A stretch of 64,000 nucleotides of DNA from Silvimonas soli (GCF_030035605.1 NZ_CP106736.1:3345001-3409000); one strand, 5' to 3'. Counted from the first letter of the stretch, positions 1 to 11,981 are shown. The notes: a model not told the origin generated them from the letters alone. A program made the numbers and translations.

Positions 1-2809
<2,809 letters not shown>

Positions 2810-3022
2810 ATAACCTGAGCGTTGTTTCGGGTTGTGTTGGTGACGAGCTCGAACAGAAGTACGAAAGTACGAATCAACCCCAAGTAATACGATACGAACG
2901 AATTGAGTCGGTGGTGGGTCAGGGTGAAAACCGGACCGGCCACGCTAAACAGCAGGCTTTGCCTGCAGCTTCTTCCAGAATCAGAGCAGCGACGAATAAC
3001 AGTCGTGACTCTAACCAGTTAC

Positions 3023-3137
3023 GTCTGGCGACCATAGCGAGTTGGCCCCACGCCTTCCCATCCCGAACAGGACCGTGAAACGACTTAGCGCCGATGATAG
3101 TGCGGATTACCCGTGTGAAAGTAGGTCATTGCCAGAC
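3023..3137 (+). rRNA. rrf: 5S ribosomal RNA
   Basis: About 115 nt, 210 bases after the 23S gene. The ends pair (GTCTGGC with GCCAGAC), and the conserved loop segments CCATCCCGAACAGG and GAAACG...GCCGATGATAGTG are present in order. It belongs to the same rRNA operon as the 23S gene and is followed directly by a strong terminator. Confidence 0.95.
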
Positions 3138-3147
3138 ACCCCTTTGA

Positions 3148-3180
3148 ACGCCCGGACAGGAACCTGTACCGGGCGTTTTG
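3148..3180 (+). terminator. rRNA operon rho-independent terminator
   Basis: Long GC-rich hairpin, ACGCCCGG-ACAGG pairing with CCTGT-CCGGGCGT, followed by TTTTG. It lies 11 bases after the end of 5S. Confidence 0.85.
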
Positions 3181-3313
3181 CTTTGCACCGTCAGGCAGGG
3201 CAGGAGCCTGCAGGTCGATACGGCTACGCTGCCCGCCATCATGTTAAAATCGAACTCTTTCTCAAGTTTCAGACGGCGCGGTCCGATCTGAGCGCGCAGC
3301 TCCAGGAGTTACG

Positions 3314-4429
3314 ATGTCCGGCAATTCGTTTGGTTTGCTCTTCAGCGTCAGTTCTTTTGGTGAATCACACGGCCCGGCAATTGGCTGCGTGATTGACGGG
3401 TGCCCTCCTGGGCTGGAGATATCCGAGGCTGATATCCAGCTTGAACTGGATCGCCGCAAACCCGGCACTTCCCGCCACGTAACCCAACGCAAAGAGCCGG
3501 ATACCGTCGAGATCTTGTCGGGTGTGTTTGAGGGTAAAACCACCGGTACACCGATTGCCTTGCTGATCCGCAACCAGGACCAGCGCAGTCAGGATTACGG
3601 CAAGATCGTCGAAACCTTCCGCCCAGGTCACGCTGATTACACCTACTGGCACAAATACGGTATCCGCGATTATCGCGGTGGTGGCCGTTCTTCTGCGCGT
3701 GAAACTGCTGTGCGCGTTGCGGCAGGTGCAGTGGCCAAGAAGTGGCTGAAAGAGAAGTTTGGGGTGGTGATTCGTGGCTATATGAGCCAGCTGGGCGAAA
3801 TCGAGATTCCGTTTGAAAGTTGGGATCAGGTGAGCGACAACACCTTCTTTGCGCCGAACAACGCCATTGTGCCGCAGCTCGAAGCTTATATGGACCAGAT
3901 CCGTAGCGAACGTGATTCGGTCGGCGCCAAGATCACCGTGGTCGCTGAGCAAGTGCCGGTGGGATTGGGCGAGCCGGTATACGACCGCCTGGACGCCGAT
4001 ATTGCCTACGCCATGATGGGTATCAACGCGGTAAAGGGCGTGGAAGTCGGAGCTGGCTTTGATAGCGTGGCCCAGCGAGGGTCAGTCCACAGCGATGAGC
4101 TAACTCCCGAAGGGTTTGCCAGCAACCATGCAGGTGGCGTACTGGGCGGGATTTCCACCGGTCAGGACATCGTCGTCAATCTGGCCGTGAAGCCGACATC
4201 CAGCATCGCGCAAGAGCGTCGTTCGATTGATAAAGCGGGCAATCCGGTCATGATGGCAACAACTGGCCGCCACGATCCGTGCGTCGGTATCCGCGCCACG
4301 CCGATTGCCGAGGCAATGCTGGCTTTGGTGTTGATCGATCATGCCCTGCGTAATCGCGCGCAATGCGCCGATGTTGAAGTCAGCACTCCGCGTATTCCCG
4401 GCTCAATTGGTGGTGCCGCAACGCGTTAA
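3314..4429 (+). CDS. aroC: chorismate synthase
   Basis: Last step of the shikimate pathway: anti-1,4-elimination of phosphate from 5-enolpyruvylshikimate-3-phosphate to chorismate, using reduced FMN; cytosolic. The 371-residue protein has the family signature near its start (SFGESHGPAIGCVIDGCPPG, residues 14-33) and the second signature around GGGRSSARETAVRVAAGAVA in the middle third. Length is close to the usual 360 or so. The ATG is preceded by CCAGGAG at good spacing. It stands alone between the rRNA operon and a lipoprotein gene that starts 24 bases after its stop, so the two may be cotranscribed. Confidence 0.97.
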   Translation: MSGNSFGLLFSVSSFGESHGPAIGCVIDGCPPGLEISEADIQLELDRRKPGTSRHVTQRKEPDTVEILSGVFEGKTTGTPIALLIRNQDQRSQDYGKIVETFRPGHADYTYWHKYGIRDYRGGGRSSARETAVRVAAGAVAKKWLKEKFGVVIRGYMSQLGEIEIPFESWDQVSDNTFFAPNNAIVPQLEAYMDQIRSERDSVGAKITVVAEQVPVGLGEPVYDRLDADIAYAMMGINAVKGVEVGAGFDSVAQRGSVHSDELTPEGFASNHAGGVLGGISTGQDIVVNLAVKPTSSIAQERRSIDKAGNPVMMATTGRHDPCVGIRATPIAEAMLALVLIDHALRNRAQCADVEVSTPRIPGSIGGAATR

Positions 4430-4452
4430 TCACCCTGCGAGAGGTGTATCAG

Positions 4453-5109
4453 ATGAAACGCTATTCACTGATCTGGCTGGTACTGCTGTTGGGTGTGTTG
4501 GCAGGGTGCGCCACGCAGCCACCGCAGTTTGTGGCTCAGGTCACGGTCCGGCACACCCTCGCCAGTGATGTCGCTGGCAAACGCTTTGCGTTCTCACACA
4601 CCGTTTCGCAATCGCAAAGCCTACTGGATAAAACTGCCGAACAGGACGTAGCCGATCAGTTGACGGTGGCAGGTCTGATTCCCGCCGACAACCCGCAACA
4701 GGCCGATTGGCTGGTTTCGCTAAGCTACGGTGTCGACAATGGACAGATTGTCGTTACTCAGGAGCCGGTCTGGGGCACCGTGGGTTATGGCGTGTTCTAC
4801 GATTGGTATTCCACGCCAGGCGGGCGGGTTTACGTGCCCCGATATTATGATCAACCGGGCATCGTGGGTACGCAGTCGATCCAGAGCACGGTGTTTACAC
4901 GCTTTTTGGCGGTAGATATCACGGATCGCAAATTGCTGGAGCAAGGGCGGTTTGCCAAGTTGTATGAAGGCAAGGCGGTAAATCGCTCGGCCAGTCAGGA
5001 TCTGGATTGGGCGTTGCCTTGGTTATCGCGCTCGTTGTTTCAGAGCTTTCCCGGATTTTCTGGCACCACCAATACCGTGCGTTTGATATTGCCACCTGCG
5101 CAAAAATAA
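4453..5109 (+). CDS. DUF4136-type outer-membrane lipoprotein
   Basis: Predicted lipoprotein of unknown function. The signal peptide MKRYSLIWLVLLLGVLAGC ends in an LAGC lipobox with the lipidated Cys at 19. Residue 20 is Ala, so sorting to the outer membrane is expected. The rest resembles the DUF4136 family: an early segment on ageing of cell components (LASDVAGKRFAFS), a conserved DWLVSLSYG strand, a Gly/Tyr-rich middle, and a C-terminal region with LAVDITDRKLLEQGRFAKLYEGKAV. The ATG at 4453 is chosen over an in-frame GTG at 4444 because GAGAGG lies 8 bases before it. No enzymatic role can be assigned. Confidence 0.75.
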   Translation: MKRYSLIWLVLLLGVLAGCATQPPQFVAQVTVRHTLASDVAGKRFAFSHTVSQSQSLLDKTAEQDVADQLTVAGLIPADNPQQADWLVSLSYGVDNGQIVVTQEPVWGTVGYGVFYDWYSTPGGRVYVPRYYDQPGIVGTQSIQSTVFTRFLAVDITDRKLLEQGRFAKLYEGKAVNRSASQDLDWALPWLSRSLFQSFPGFSGTTNTVRLILPPAQK

Positions 5110-5172
5110 GCGCGCCAGCAAGGTTGGGCGCTTTTCGCTACAATTGCGCCAACTTTTGCCGGACATCAACTT

Positions 5173-6009
5173 GTGACGCCAGATCAGTATTGCGAAGATA
5201 AAGCGGCCCAGAGTGGCTCCAGTTTCTATTACAGCTTTCGCTTTTTGCCGTTGACCCAACGTCGCGCCATTACCGCGCTCTATGCGTTTTGCCGCGAAGT
5301 CGACGACGTGGTCGATGAAACCCACGACGAGGGTGTCGCTCGCACCACGCTGAATTGGTGGCGTAATGAAGTCGACAATCTTTATGCGGGTTCTCCGCAG
5401 CATCCAGTGACTCGCGCCTTGTTGCCAGCAATCAAAGAGTACGATCTGGCACGCGAGTTGTTTCTGGAAGTCATCGACGGTATGGAGATGGATCTCGATA
5501 CCGCGCGTTATGCCTCTTTCAAAGATCTGCAACTCTACTGCTATCGCGTGGCGTCGGTCGTCGGCCAAATGGCTGCGCAGATTTTCGGTTACTCGGATCG
5601 CAAAACGCTCAAGTATGCACACGACTTGGGGCTGGCGTTTCAACTGACCAATATCATTCGCGATGTCGGTGAAGATGCCCGCCGCGGACGGATTTACCTG
5701 CCGGTAGATGAGCTGCAGAAATTCAACGTACCAGCCGCGGATATTCTCAACTTCCGCGAAACAGACGAGTTCCGTGCGTTGATGGAATTCCAGATTCAGC
5801 GTGCCGAACAATATTACGCCACCGCCATTGGCGAATTGCCGCCGGTGGATCGCAAGCGCCAGCGTACTGGCCTGGTGATGGCGGCAATTTATCGGGCCAC
5901 GCTGGAAGAAATCAAACGCGACGGCGTCACCAAAGTGCTGAACCAGCGCCTGAGCCTGACACCGATTCGCAAATTGTGGCTGGCCTGGCGAACTTGGTGG
6001 ATCGGTTGA
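5173..6009 (+). CDS. hpnD: presqualene diphosphate synthase (HpnD)
   Basis: Trans-isoprenyl diphosphate synthase of the squalene/phytoene synthase family; condenses two farnesyl diphosphates to presqualene diphosphate in hopanoid or sterol precursor synthesis. The first Asp-rich motif is at 44-48 (DDVVD) and the second lies in NIIRDVGEDARRGRIYLP; both bind the Mg-diphosphate. The conserved N-terminus TPDQYCEDKAAQSGSSFYYS supports the GTG start at 5173. At 278 residues it has the usual length. It is 16 bases upstream of hpnE. The partner hpnC, usually just upstream, is not present here; a DUF4136 lipoprotein gene takes its place. Confidence 0.9.
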   Translation: MTPDQYCEDKAAQSGSSFYYSFRFLPLTQRRAITALYAFCREVDDVVDETHDEGVARTTLNWWRNEVDNLYAGSPQHPVTRALLPAIKEYDLARELFLEVIDGMEMDLDTARYASFKDLQLYCYRVASVVGQMAAQIFGYSDRKTLKYAHDLGLAFQLTNIIRDVGEDARRGRIYLPVDELQKFNVPAADILNFRETDEFRALMEFQIQRAEQYYATAIGELPPVDRKRQRTGLVMAAIYRATLEEIKRDGVTKVLNQRLSLTPIRKLWLAWRTWWIG

Positions 6010-6025
6010 TCCGCATCGTTCTGAA

Positions 6026-7330
6026 ATGACATCACTGAATATAGCGGTCATCGGCGGCGGATATGCGGGCATGGCGGCCGCAGTGGAACTGGCAGCGCAG
6101 GGCATGCAGGTTGCCGTGTTCGAGGCCGGCCCGGTACTGGGTGGCCGTGCGCGCAAAATAAATATCGATGGGCGTGATCTCGATAACGGTCAGCATCTAT
6201 TGATTGGCGGCTATACCACCTTGCTCGGTCTGATGGACCAGGTGGGCGTGAACCGCAGCGCAGCGCTGTTGAGTACCGCGCTGGATTTGCGCGTGTTGCC
6301 AGACTTTCATTTGCGCTGCCCGGATTGGCCTGCTCCTCTGCACCTGCTTGGCGGTTTGCTCGGTGTGCAAGGGCTGGCTTGGCCGGCGCGGCTGGCATTG
6401 ATACTGGCTATCACCAGAGTCCGGCTGGCGGGTTGGCGGCTAGCTAGTGATACCACCGTGCAGGACTGGCTGGTAAGCCAGAAGCAGCCCGCAGCATTAA
6501 TCGAGCAATTCTGGAAGCCATTGACCGTTGCGGCGTTGAACACGCCGATTGAAGCGGCGTCAGCGCAGGTGTTGCTCAATACCCTTCGCGATAGCCTGGG
6601 CGGTGGGCGAGCGGCCTCCAGATTGCTGTTCCCGAAGGTGGATTTTTCGGCTCTTTTTCCTGAGCCAGCTGCCGAGTTCGTCCAGAACCGTGGTGGTTCG
6701 GTGCATGTGGCTTGCGCGGTAAACAGCCTGCAACAGCGCAATGGGCAATGGTGGCTTAATGACCAGACCACATCATTTGATGGCGTGGTGGTTGCGCTGC
6801 CACCGCACCGGCTGAGCATGATTGCGGGGCCGGGCGCGGATCACCCGCTGGCTGAATGGGCGAATGTTATTGCGGATTGGGAATTCCAGCCGATTGTGAC
6901 GCTCTATTACCAATACCCGGCAGAAATTGCATTGCCGCAACCGATGGTGGGGTGCTCAGGTGGTTTGTGCCAATGGGTGTTTGATCGCAATCAAACCCAC
7001 GGTGAAGCTGGTTTGATAGCGGTGGTGCTCTCGGCCAAAGGCATGCACAGTGGCTGGTCGCAGGCGGAGCTTGCCGACAAAGTTGCCGCCGAATTGACCG
7101 ATAGTTTTGGCTGGCCGGCACCACAGTGGCAGCGCGTGATCAGCGAAAAACGCGCCACGTTTGCCTGCACTCCCGATCTGGTTCGCCCGCCGAATGCAAC
7201 GAGTGATGCGTCACTTTGGCTGGCAGGGGATTACACGGTTTCAGATTATCCGGCCACGCTGGAAGGCGCGGTCAGAAGTGGTTTGCAAGCGGCGCGCGGT
7301 ATTGCGGCTGCTTTGAAAAAAGGATCGTAA
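6026..7330 (+). CDS. hpnE: hydroxysqualene dehydroxylase (HpnE)
   Basis: FAD-dependent amine-oxidase/desaturase family protein of 434 residues that, in the HpnCDE route, reduces hydroxysqualene to squalene. The N-terminus carries a dinucleotide-binding fold (IAVIGGGYAGMAAAVELA, then E and R positions of the second strand), followed by GRARKINIDGRDLDNGQHLLIGGY, typical of squalene-associated desaturases. The C-terminal FAD motif is LWLAGDYTVSDYPATLEGAVRSG written here in part: LAGDYTVSDYPATLEG. It follows hpnD by 16 bases and is followed by yciK after 2 bases, so the three form one transcription unit. Confidence 0.9.
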   Translation: MTSLNIAVIGGGYAGMAAAVELAAQGMQVAVFEAGPVLGGRARKINIDGRDLDNGQHLLIGGYTTLLGLMDQVGVNRSAALLSTALDLRVLPDFHLRCPDWPAPLHLLGGLLGVQGLAWPARLALILAITRVRLAGWRLASDTTVQDWLVSQKQPAALIEQFWKPLTVAALNTPIEAASAQVLLNTLRDSLGGGRAASRLLFPKVDFSALFPEPAAEFVQNRGGSVHVACAVNSLQQRNGQWWLNDQTTSFDGVVVALPPHRLSMIAGPGADHPLAEWANVIADWEFQPIVTLYYQYPAEIALPQPMVGCSGGLCQWVFDRNQTHGEAGLIAVVLSAKGMHSGWSQAELADKVAAELTDSFGWPAPQWQRVISEKRATFACTPDLVRPPNATSDASLWLAGDYTVSDYPATLEGAVRSGLQAARGIAAALKKGS

Positions 7331-7332
7331 GA

Positions 7333-8088
7333 ATGGATTGGAAAACCGCACAGCCCGCAGCGGGCGATTTCAAAGACCGCGTCATTCTGGTGACGGGAGC
7401 AGGGCAGGGTATCGGCCAGGCCGCAGCTTTGGCGTTGGCCCAGGCTGGTGCAACTGTGGTGCTGATGGGCCGCAATGAGAAAAAGCTGGCCAAGGTCTAT
7501 GACGCGATCGAGGCGGCGGGCGGGCCACGTCCTGCCGCTGTGCCGATGGATTTGGCCAAGGCCGGGGAAGCCGAACTGACTCAGCTGGGTGTGGTGCTCA
7601 ACAAGGAGTTCGGCCGTCTGGATGGCATCCTGCATGCTGCCAATGGCTTTGCGCATCTGTCGCCGCTGTCCAATCAAAAGCTGGATGAGTGGATGGAGCA
7701 GTTCCGAGTGAATGTGGCGGCCCCTTTTGCCATGACCCGCGCGCTACTGCCGCTGCTGGCGGCGGCGCCAGATGCGTCGGTACTGGTGTTGGGCGAAACC
7801 CACGGACTGGACCCTAAAGCCTATTGGGGTGGTTATGCCGTCTCCAAGGCCGGTCAGCAAACGTGGGTCAAAATTGCGGCGGATGAGTGGGACAATCAAG
7901 AGAACTTGCGCATTAATTTGCTGGTGCCAGGTCCGATCCATTCACCGTTCCGCACTAAAACCCATCCCGCAGAAGCCTGGTCTACCTTGCCAGAAATTGC
8001 CGCCATCGTGCCCTCGCTGTTGTATTGGCTCGGCCCGCAGAGTCGTGGGCAAAGCGGGAAGGTTTTGCGCTTCAATGAGCTTGCCTAA
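7333..8088 (+). CDS. yciK: YciK-type short-chain dehydrogenase
   Basis: SDR-family NAD(P)-dependent oxidoreductase, 251 residues, substrate unknown. It has the cofactor motif TGAGQGIG near residue 20, a catalytic-site YAVSK in GGYAVSKAGQQTW, and the N-A-A-G equivalent HAANG. The overall pattern (DFKDRVILVTGAGQGIGQAA, FRVNVAAPFAMTRALLPLL, LRINLLVPGPIHSPFR) matches E. coli YciK. The ATG at 7333 lies two bases after the hpnE stop; a longer in-frame reading upstream overlaps hpnE and is unlikely. The link to hopanoid genes is by position only. Confidence 0.85.
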   Translation: MDWKTAQPAAGDFKDRVILVTGAGQGIGQAAALALAQAGATVVLMGRNEKKLAKVYDAIEAAGGPRPAAVPMDLAKAGEAELTQLGVVLNKEFGRLDGILHAANGFAHLSPLSNQKLDEWMEQFRVNVAAPFAMTRALLPLLAAAPDASVLVLGETHGLDPKAYWGGYAVSKAGQQTWVKIAADEWDNQENLRINLLVPGPIHSPFRTKTHPAEAWSTLPEIAAIVPSLLYWLGPQSRGQSGKVLRFNELA

Positions 8089-8136
8089 GCAAGTAACCTA
8101 ATGTAAATATTTACAGTGTGGGAACTGTGCAACAAT

Positions 8137-8273
8137 CTGGTACTCTCACTACCAGACTACTTGACATTAGTTGCCAAGGCAGTGCCGGTCCTCCAACCGG
8201 TTGGGGTGAGCACCCCACATAGCGTCTCCTTCTTATTTGGCTGATGGGCCCCGGTAAAACGGGGCTTTTTTTT
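8137..8273 (+). ncRNA. possible structured small RNA or 3' UTR RNA
   Basis: The gap between yciK and the helicase gene has no plausible reading frame but a run of stem-loops: CTGGTA/TACCAG (8137-8155), CCGGT/ACCGG near 8187-8202, a strong TGGGGTG/CACCCCA hairpin near 8202-8218, and a terminator at 8248-8273. The terminator is 160 bases after yciK, so this may be a processed 3' UTR of the hpn operon or an independent RNA. I do not recognise a known RNA family, and promoter assignment is weak. Confidence 0.4.
8248..8273 (+). terminator. rho-independent terminator
   Basis: GCCCCG-GTAAAA-CGGGGC followed by eight T. It ends the hpnDE-yciK transcript or the candidate RNA just upstream. Confidence 0.9.
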
Positions 8274-8365
8274 GCCTGCTGATCCCGCGATTTTTTTGAT
8301 GCCCCTGGCGCGCGATAACCCGCCGCGACTGGTAAAATTGCGCGTTAACCCCACCGCAGACCTTC

Positions 8366-10333
8366 ATGGACCTGGAATCTCTCTTTGCAACGGACGGCCC
8401 CTTTGCGCAAGCCTTCCCTGGCTACAAGCTGCGTCAGCAGCAGCTGGAGATGGCCCTCGCCGTGCAGTCAGCGATTGAGGAAAAAGGCCAGCTGATTGCG
8501 GAAGCGGGTACGGGCACAGGGAAGACCTTTGCCTATCTGGTGCCGGCGATTCTGGATGGTGGCAAAGTGATTGTCTCCACTGGCACCAAGACGCTGCAGG
8601 ATCAGCTGTTTCAGCGCGATATCCCGCTGGTCCGCGACGTAATGCGCGTGCCGGTCACTGTGGCCTTGCTCAAGGGGCGCGCCAACTATGTTTGCCATTA
8701 CCACCTTGAGCGCGCCAAACATGAAGGCCGTTTCCTGCGTAAAGAAGATATCGCGGATCTGCGGCTGGTCGAGCGCTATGCCAAGGTAACGCAGTCCGGC
8801 GACAAGGCGGGCTGCGCTGGCGTGCCGGAAGACGCGCCGATTTGGCCTTATGTAACGTCCACGCGTGATAACTGCCTGGGTAGTGATTGCCCCAATCACA
8901 AGGATTGTTTCGTCCTCAAGGCCCGCAAAGAGGCGCAGGAAGCCGATGTGGTGGTGGTTAATCACCACCTGTTCTTTGCGGATGTCTGGCTGCGCGATGA
9001 AGGGGCGGGCGAGTTACTCCCGGCCTGCAACACCGTTATTTTCGACGAGGCGCATCAATTGCCGGAAGTCGCAAGCCTGTTCTTTGGCGAGACGGTGACC
9101 AGCGGCCAATTGATTGAAATTGCCCGCGATGCGCGCAGCGAAGGGTTGGTGATTGCCAAGGACTTCGTCAAATTGCCGCAGGCGGCCGAAGCGCTGGAAA
9201 AATCCGTACGTGATTTCCGTCTGATATTCAAACCGGAACCGGGGCGTTTTCCCCTGCACCAGGTCAGCGAAATGCCGGGCTTTGCCGAGGCTCTGGCGAT
9301 CATGCTCGAGTGCCTGACCACGCTGCAAACCCTGCTGGCCGCGCAGGCCGAGCGGGCCGAGTCGCTAGAGAATGCCGCCCGGCGTGCACACGAATTGCGT
9401 GAGACGCTGTTGCATTGGCAAGCTGGCGACGATGAAGAGGCCGTGCACTGGATCGATATCCTGTCGCATGGCTTTATGCTGCATGCCACGCCGTTGAATA
9501 TCGCCAAGGTGTTCCAGAAGCAACTGCGTGCCAATCCACGCGCGTGGATTTTTGCCTCTGCCACATTGGCCGTAAATGGCAAATTCACTCATTACCAACA
9601 TGAACTGGGTCTGTGGGATGCACAGACCGGGTCGTGGGATAGCCCGTTCGATTACAAAAATCAGGCGGTGCTTTACGTGCCGCCGAATATGCCTGATGCC
9701 AATACTCCCGGCTTTACCGCCAAGGTGGTCGAGCGGGCATGGCCGTTGCTGCAGTTGACCCAAGGGCACGCCTTCTTGCTGTTCACCTCGCTGCGGGCCA
9801 TGCGTGAGGCGCATGAACTGGTTACCGCCTTACTGAAAGAGCACAACCTGGATTGGCCGGTGTTGCTGCAAGGTCAGGGATCACGCACCGAGCTGCTAGA
9901 TCAGTTCCGCCGCGCCCCTAATGCCATCTTGGTGGCCAGCCAGACCTTCTGGGAAGGTATCGACGTCAAGGGTCAGCAGTTGTCGCTGGTCGTCATCGAC
10001 AAATTGCCGTTCTCACCGCCGGATGACCCGGTACTGGCGGCGCGGATTGAACAAATGAACAAAGAAGGGCGCAGTGCCTTTGTCGACTACCAGATTCCGC
10101 ATGCCGCAATTGCCCTGAAGCAGGGGGCAGGTCGCCTGATTCGTGACGAAACCGACACCGGTATCCTGATGATCTGCGACACGCGGCTGGTCGACAAGCC
10201 TTATGGCAAACTGCTGTGGAAAAGCCTGCCACCGATGTATCGCACCCGCGAGTTAGACACCGTTAAACGTTTCTTTGAAGCCAAACGCAACCATGCCACG
10301 CAGCAAGCCCAGCCGCTCGATCAAGACCAATAA
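8366..10333 (+). CDS. DinG/YoaA-family ATP-dependent DNA helicase
   Basis: Superfamily 2 iron-sulfur helicase (XPD/DinG group), 655 residues, 5'-3' unwinding expected. Walker A is AEAGTGTGKTFAYLVPA near residue 50 and the DEAH box is FDEAHQLPE. Between them are the cysteines expected to hold a 4Fe-4S cluster: YVCHYH, then DNCLGSDCPNHKDCF. Helicase motifs towards the C-terminus include ILVASQTFWEGIDVKG and the motif VI-like ALKQGAGRLIRDETDTG. The size and sequence fit YoaA more than the longer E. coli DinG, so I leave the symbol open. Its end overlaps the start of mltG. Confidence 0.9.
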   Translation: MDLESLFATDGPFAQAFPGYKLRQQQLEMALAVQSAIEEKGQLIAEAGTGTGKTFAYLVPAILDGGKVIVSTGTKTLQDQLFQRDIPLVRDVMRVPVTVALLKGRANYVCHYHLERAKHEGRFLRKEDIADLRLVERYAKVTQSGDKAGCAGVPEDAPIWPYVTSTRDNCLGSDCPNHKDCFVLKARKEAQEADVVVVNHHLFFADVWLRDEGAGELLPACNTVIFDEAHQLPEVASLFFGETVTSGQLIEIARDARSEGLVIAKDFVKLPQAAEALEKSVRDFRLIFKPEPGRFPLHQVSEMPGFAEALAIMLECLTTLQTLLAAQAERAESLENAARRAHELRETLLHWQAGDDEEAVHWIDILSHGFMLHATPLNIAKVFQKQLRANPRAWIFASATLAVNGKFTHYQHELGLWDAQTGSWDSPFDYKNQAVLYVPPNMPDANTPGFTAKVVERAWPLLQLTQGHAFLLFTSLRAMREAHELVTALLKEHNLDWPVLLQGQGSRTELLDQFRRAPNAILVASQTFWEGIDVKGQQLSLVVIDKLPFSPPDDPVLAARIEQMNKEGRSAFVDYQIPHAAIALKQGAGRLIRDETDTGILMICDTRLVDKPYGKLLWKSLPPMYRTRELDTVKRFFEAKRNHATQQAQPLDQDQ

Positions 10334-11372
10334 CAAGCCCGTTTCCCGTTCTGGCCGAGTGTTCGGGCTGATTTTGCTGCTTCTGCTCATCGGGGCAGTG
10401 CTGGCAGGGATTCTGGCCTACAACGTGGTCAGTGCGCCGCAACCGCAGCAAACGCCGCTGGACTTCGAACTGGAGCCCGGCAGTGGCCGCAAGGTGGCCG
10501 AGCAGTTGCAGGCGCAAGGGGTGATCGAGTCGCCGCTTGAGTTCCGGCTATTGGCTCGTTTGACCGGGGCCGAGCGCAAACTCAAGGCGGGCAGCTATAC
10601 CTTGACCCAGCCGATCAGTCTGCTGGATCTGTTGCGCAAGCTCACGGACGGCGATACCGCCATGTTGTCGTTCACGCTGGTGGAAGGCGCGAATTGGCGC
10701 ACGCTGCGCACCGCGCTGGATGCCAATCCGGACTTGCGCCACGAGACCCAAAATATGAGCGACAGCGACTTGCTGGCAGCGCTCAAGATTGATGCATCCA
10801 GTCCGGAAGGGCAGTTTTTCCCGGACACTTACCATGTGGATCGTGGTAGTTCTGACCTGAAACTGCTGGTTCGTGCGCACGAGCGGATGCAAAAGAAACT
10901 GGATGCGGCCTGGCAAAAGCGCGCGCCCGACTTGTCTTTGAAAAGCCCGTACGAAGCGCTGATCATGGCTTCGCTAGTTGAGAAAGAAACCGGGCATGCG
11001 CCGGACCGCCCCATGGTGGCGGGCGTCTTTCTGAACCGCCTCAAAACCGGCATGCGTCTGCAGACTGATCCGAGCGTGATTTATGGCTTGGGCACCAGTT
11101 ACAACGGCAGTTTGCGCAAGTCCGATCTTGAGGCGGATACACCCTGGAATACCTACACTCGTGCTGGCCTGCCGCCCACGCCTATCGCCAATCCAGGCGA
11201 GGCTGCCTTGCTGGCAGCGGTGCAACCCGCCAACACTCGCGCGCTGTACTTTGTATCGCGCGGCGATGGCAGCTCGCAATTCTCGGAAAATCTGTCCGAG
11301 CATAATGCGGCAGTGCGAAAGTACATTCTGAGCGCTCCTGCCAAGCCCGCTGCGGCTTCGATCTCCCCTTAA
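10293..11372 (+). CDS. mltG: endolytic murein transglycosylase MltG
   Basis: Membrane-anchored YceG/MltG enzyme that cuts nascent glycan strands and so sets their length. There is a short basic N-terminus, one membrane segment (about residues 22-45, GLILLLLLIGAVLAGILAY), a LysM-like segment, and the catalytic region around VEKETG at 229-234, then FLNRLKTGMRLQTDPSVIYGLG and TRAGLPPTPIANPGE. The ATG at 10293 is preferred; a TTG at 10275 would add six residues. Either way the start lies inside the helicase gene (41-59 base overlap). mltG is more often next to pabC or tmk; here it ends its operon. Confidence 0.92.
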   Translation: MPRSKPSRSIKTNNKPVSRSGRVFGLILLLLLIGAVLAGILAYNVVSAPQPQQTPLDFELEPGSGRKVAEQLQAQGVIESPLEFRLLARLTGAERKLKAGSYTLTQPISLLDLLRKLTDGDTAMLSFTLVEGANWRTLRTALDANPDLRHETQNMSDSDLLAALKIDASSPEGQFFPDTYHVDRGSSDLKLLVRAHERMQKKLDAAWQKRAPDLSLKSPYEALIMASLVEKETGHAPDRPMVAGVFLNRLKTGMRLQTDPSVIYGLGTSYNGSLRKSDLEADTPWNTYTRAGLPPTPIANPGEAALLAAVQPANTRALYFVSRGDGSSQFSENLSEHNAAVRKYILSAPAKPAAASISP

Positions 11373-11386
11373 TCCATTCGGATTTT

Positions 11387-11421
11387 GCATTTGCGACCGC
11401 CTGCGGGATGGTTGCAAATGC
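11387..11421 (+). terminator. stem-loop after mltG, terminator-like
   Basis: GCATTTGC-G-ACC pairs with GGT-T-GCAAATGC; a TAAATTTTTC run follows after about ten bases. Could end the dinG-mltG transcript or only protect its 3' end. Confidence 0.5.
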
Positions 11422-11981
11422 GAATGTAGTTAAATTTTTCACACTACCAAAAAGTGCTTGCCTTTTTATCTGCGCCAGGCAAAAATCTCGTCCATGTTTT
11501 GCGTTGCAGCATCTGCCTTCGTAATCTTCGTTTTGCTTGTGCTGTACTGGATTACCACTATTGAAGTTTGTTGTCTGGTAGCTGAAACTGGCTCTGGCAT
11601 TGACTCTCAAGCTGATGGTGGCGTGAGGTCCAGATGTGGATAGCCATATGGCATCCAGCGACGCGTGGTTTTTCGGTGTATGTCGGGTCGATTTAAGGCA
11701 AGTGGATTGTAGCTTTTAATTGTCGATCACAATGAAATGATCGATTTTTTTCGGCTTGCAGATGTAGCATCTTTATTTCTATTACAGATGGCGCTATTTG
11801 CCGCTGAAGATGCGATCGCATTGCATGGTTTGTTGAGTTATTTACCGGAGTAATTTGAGTACGCTACTTCGGGTTACTGGTTTACGCAGCAACGGGGTTG
11901 TCGACCGCGCTGGTAATGATGGAGCACGACTGTTTCCTGTCCTACCGATTTTGGCTTGGCACGGCCGAATCGGGAATTCGG

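Noticed and set aside
8161..8166. TTGACA as a -35 box for a small RNA or the helicase gene
   Set aside because: No acceptable -10 hexamer lies 16-18 bases downstream; the next bases are GC-rich.
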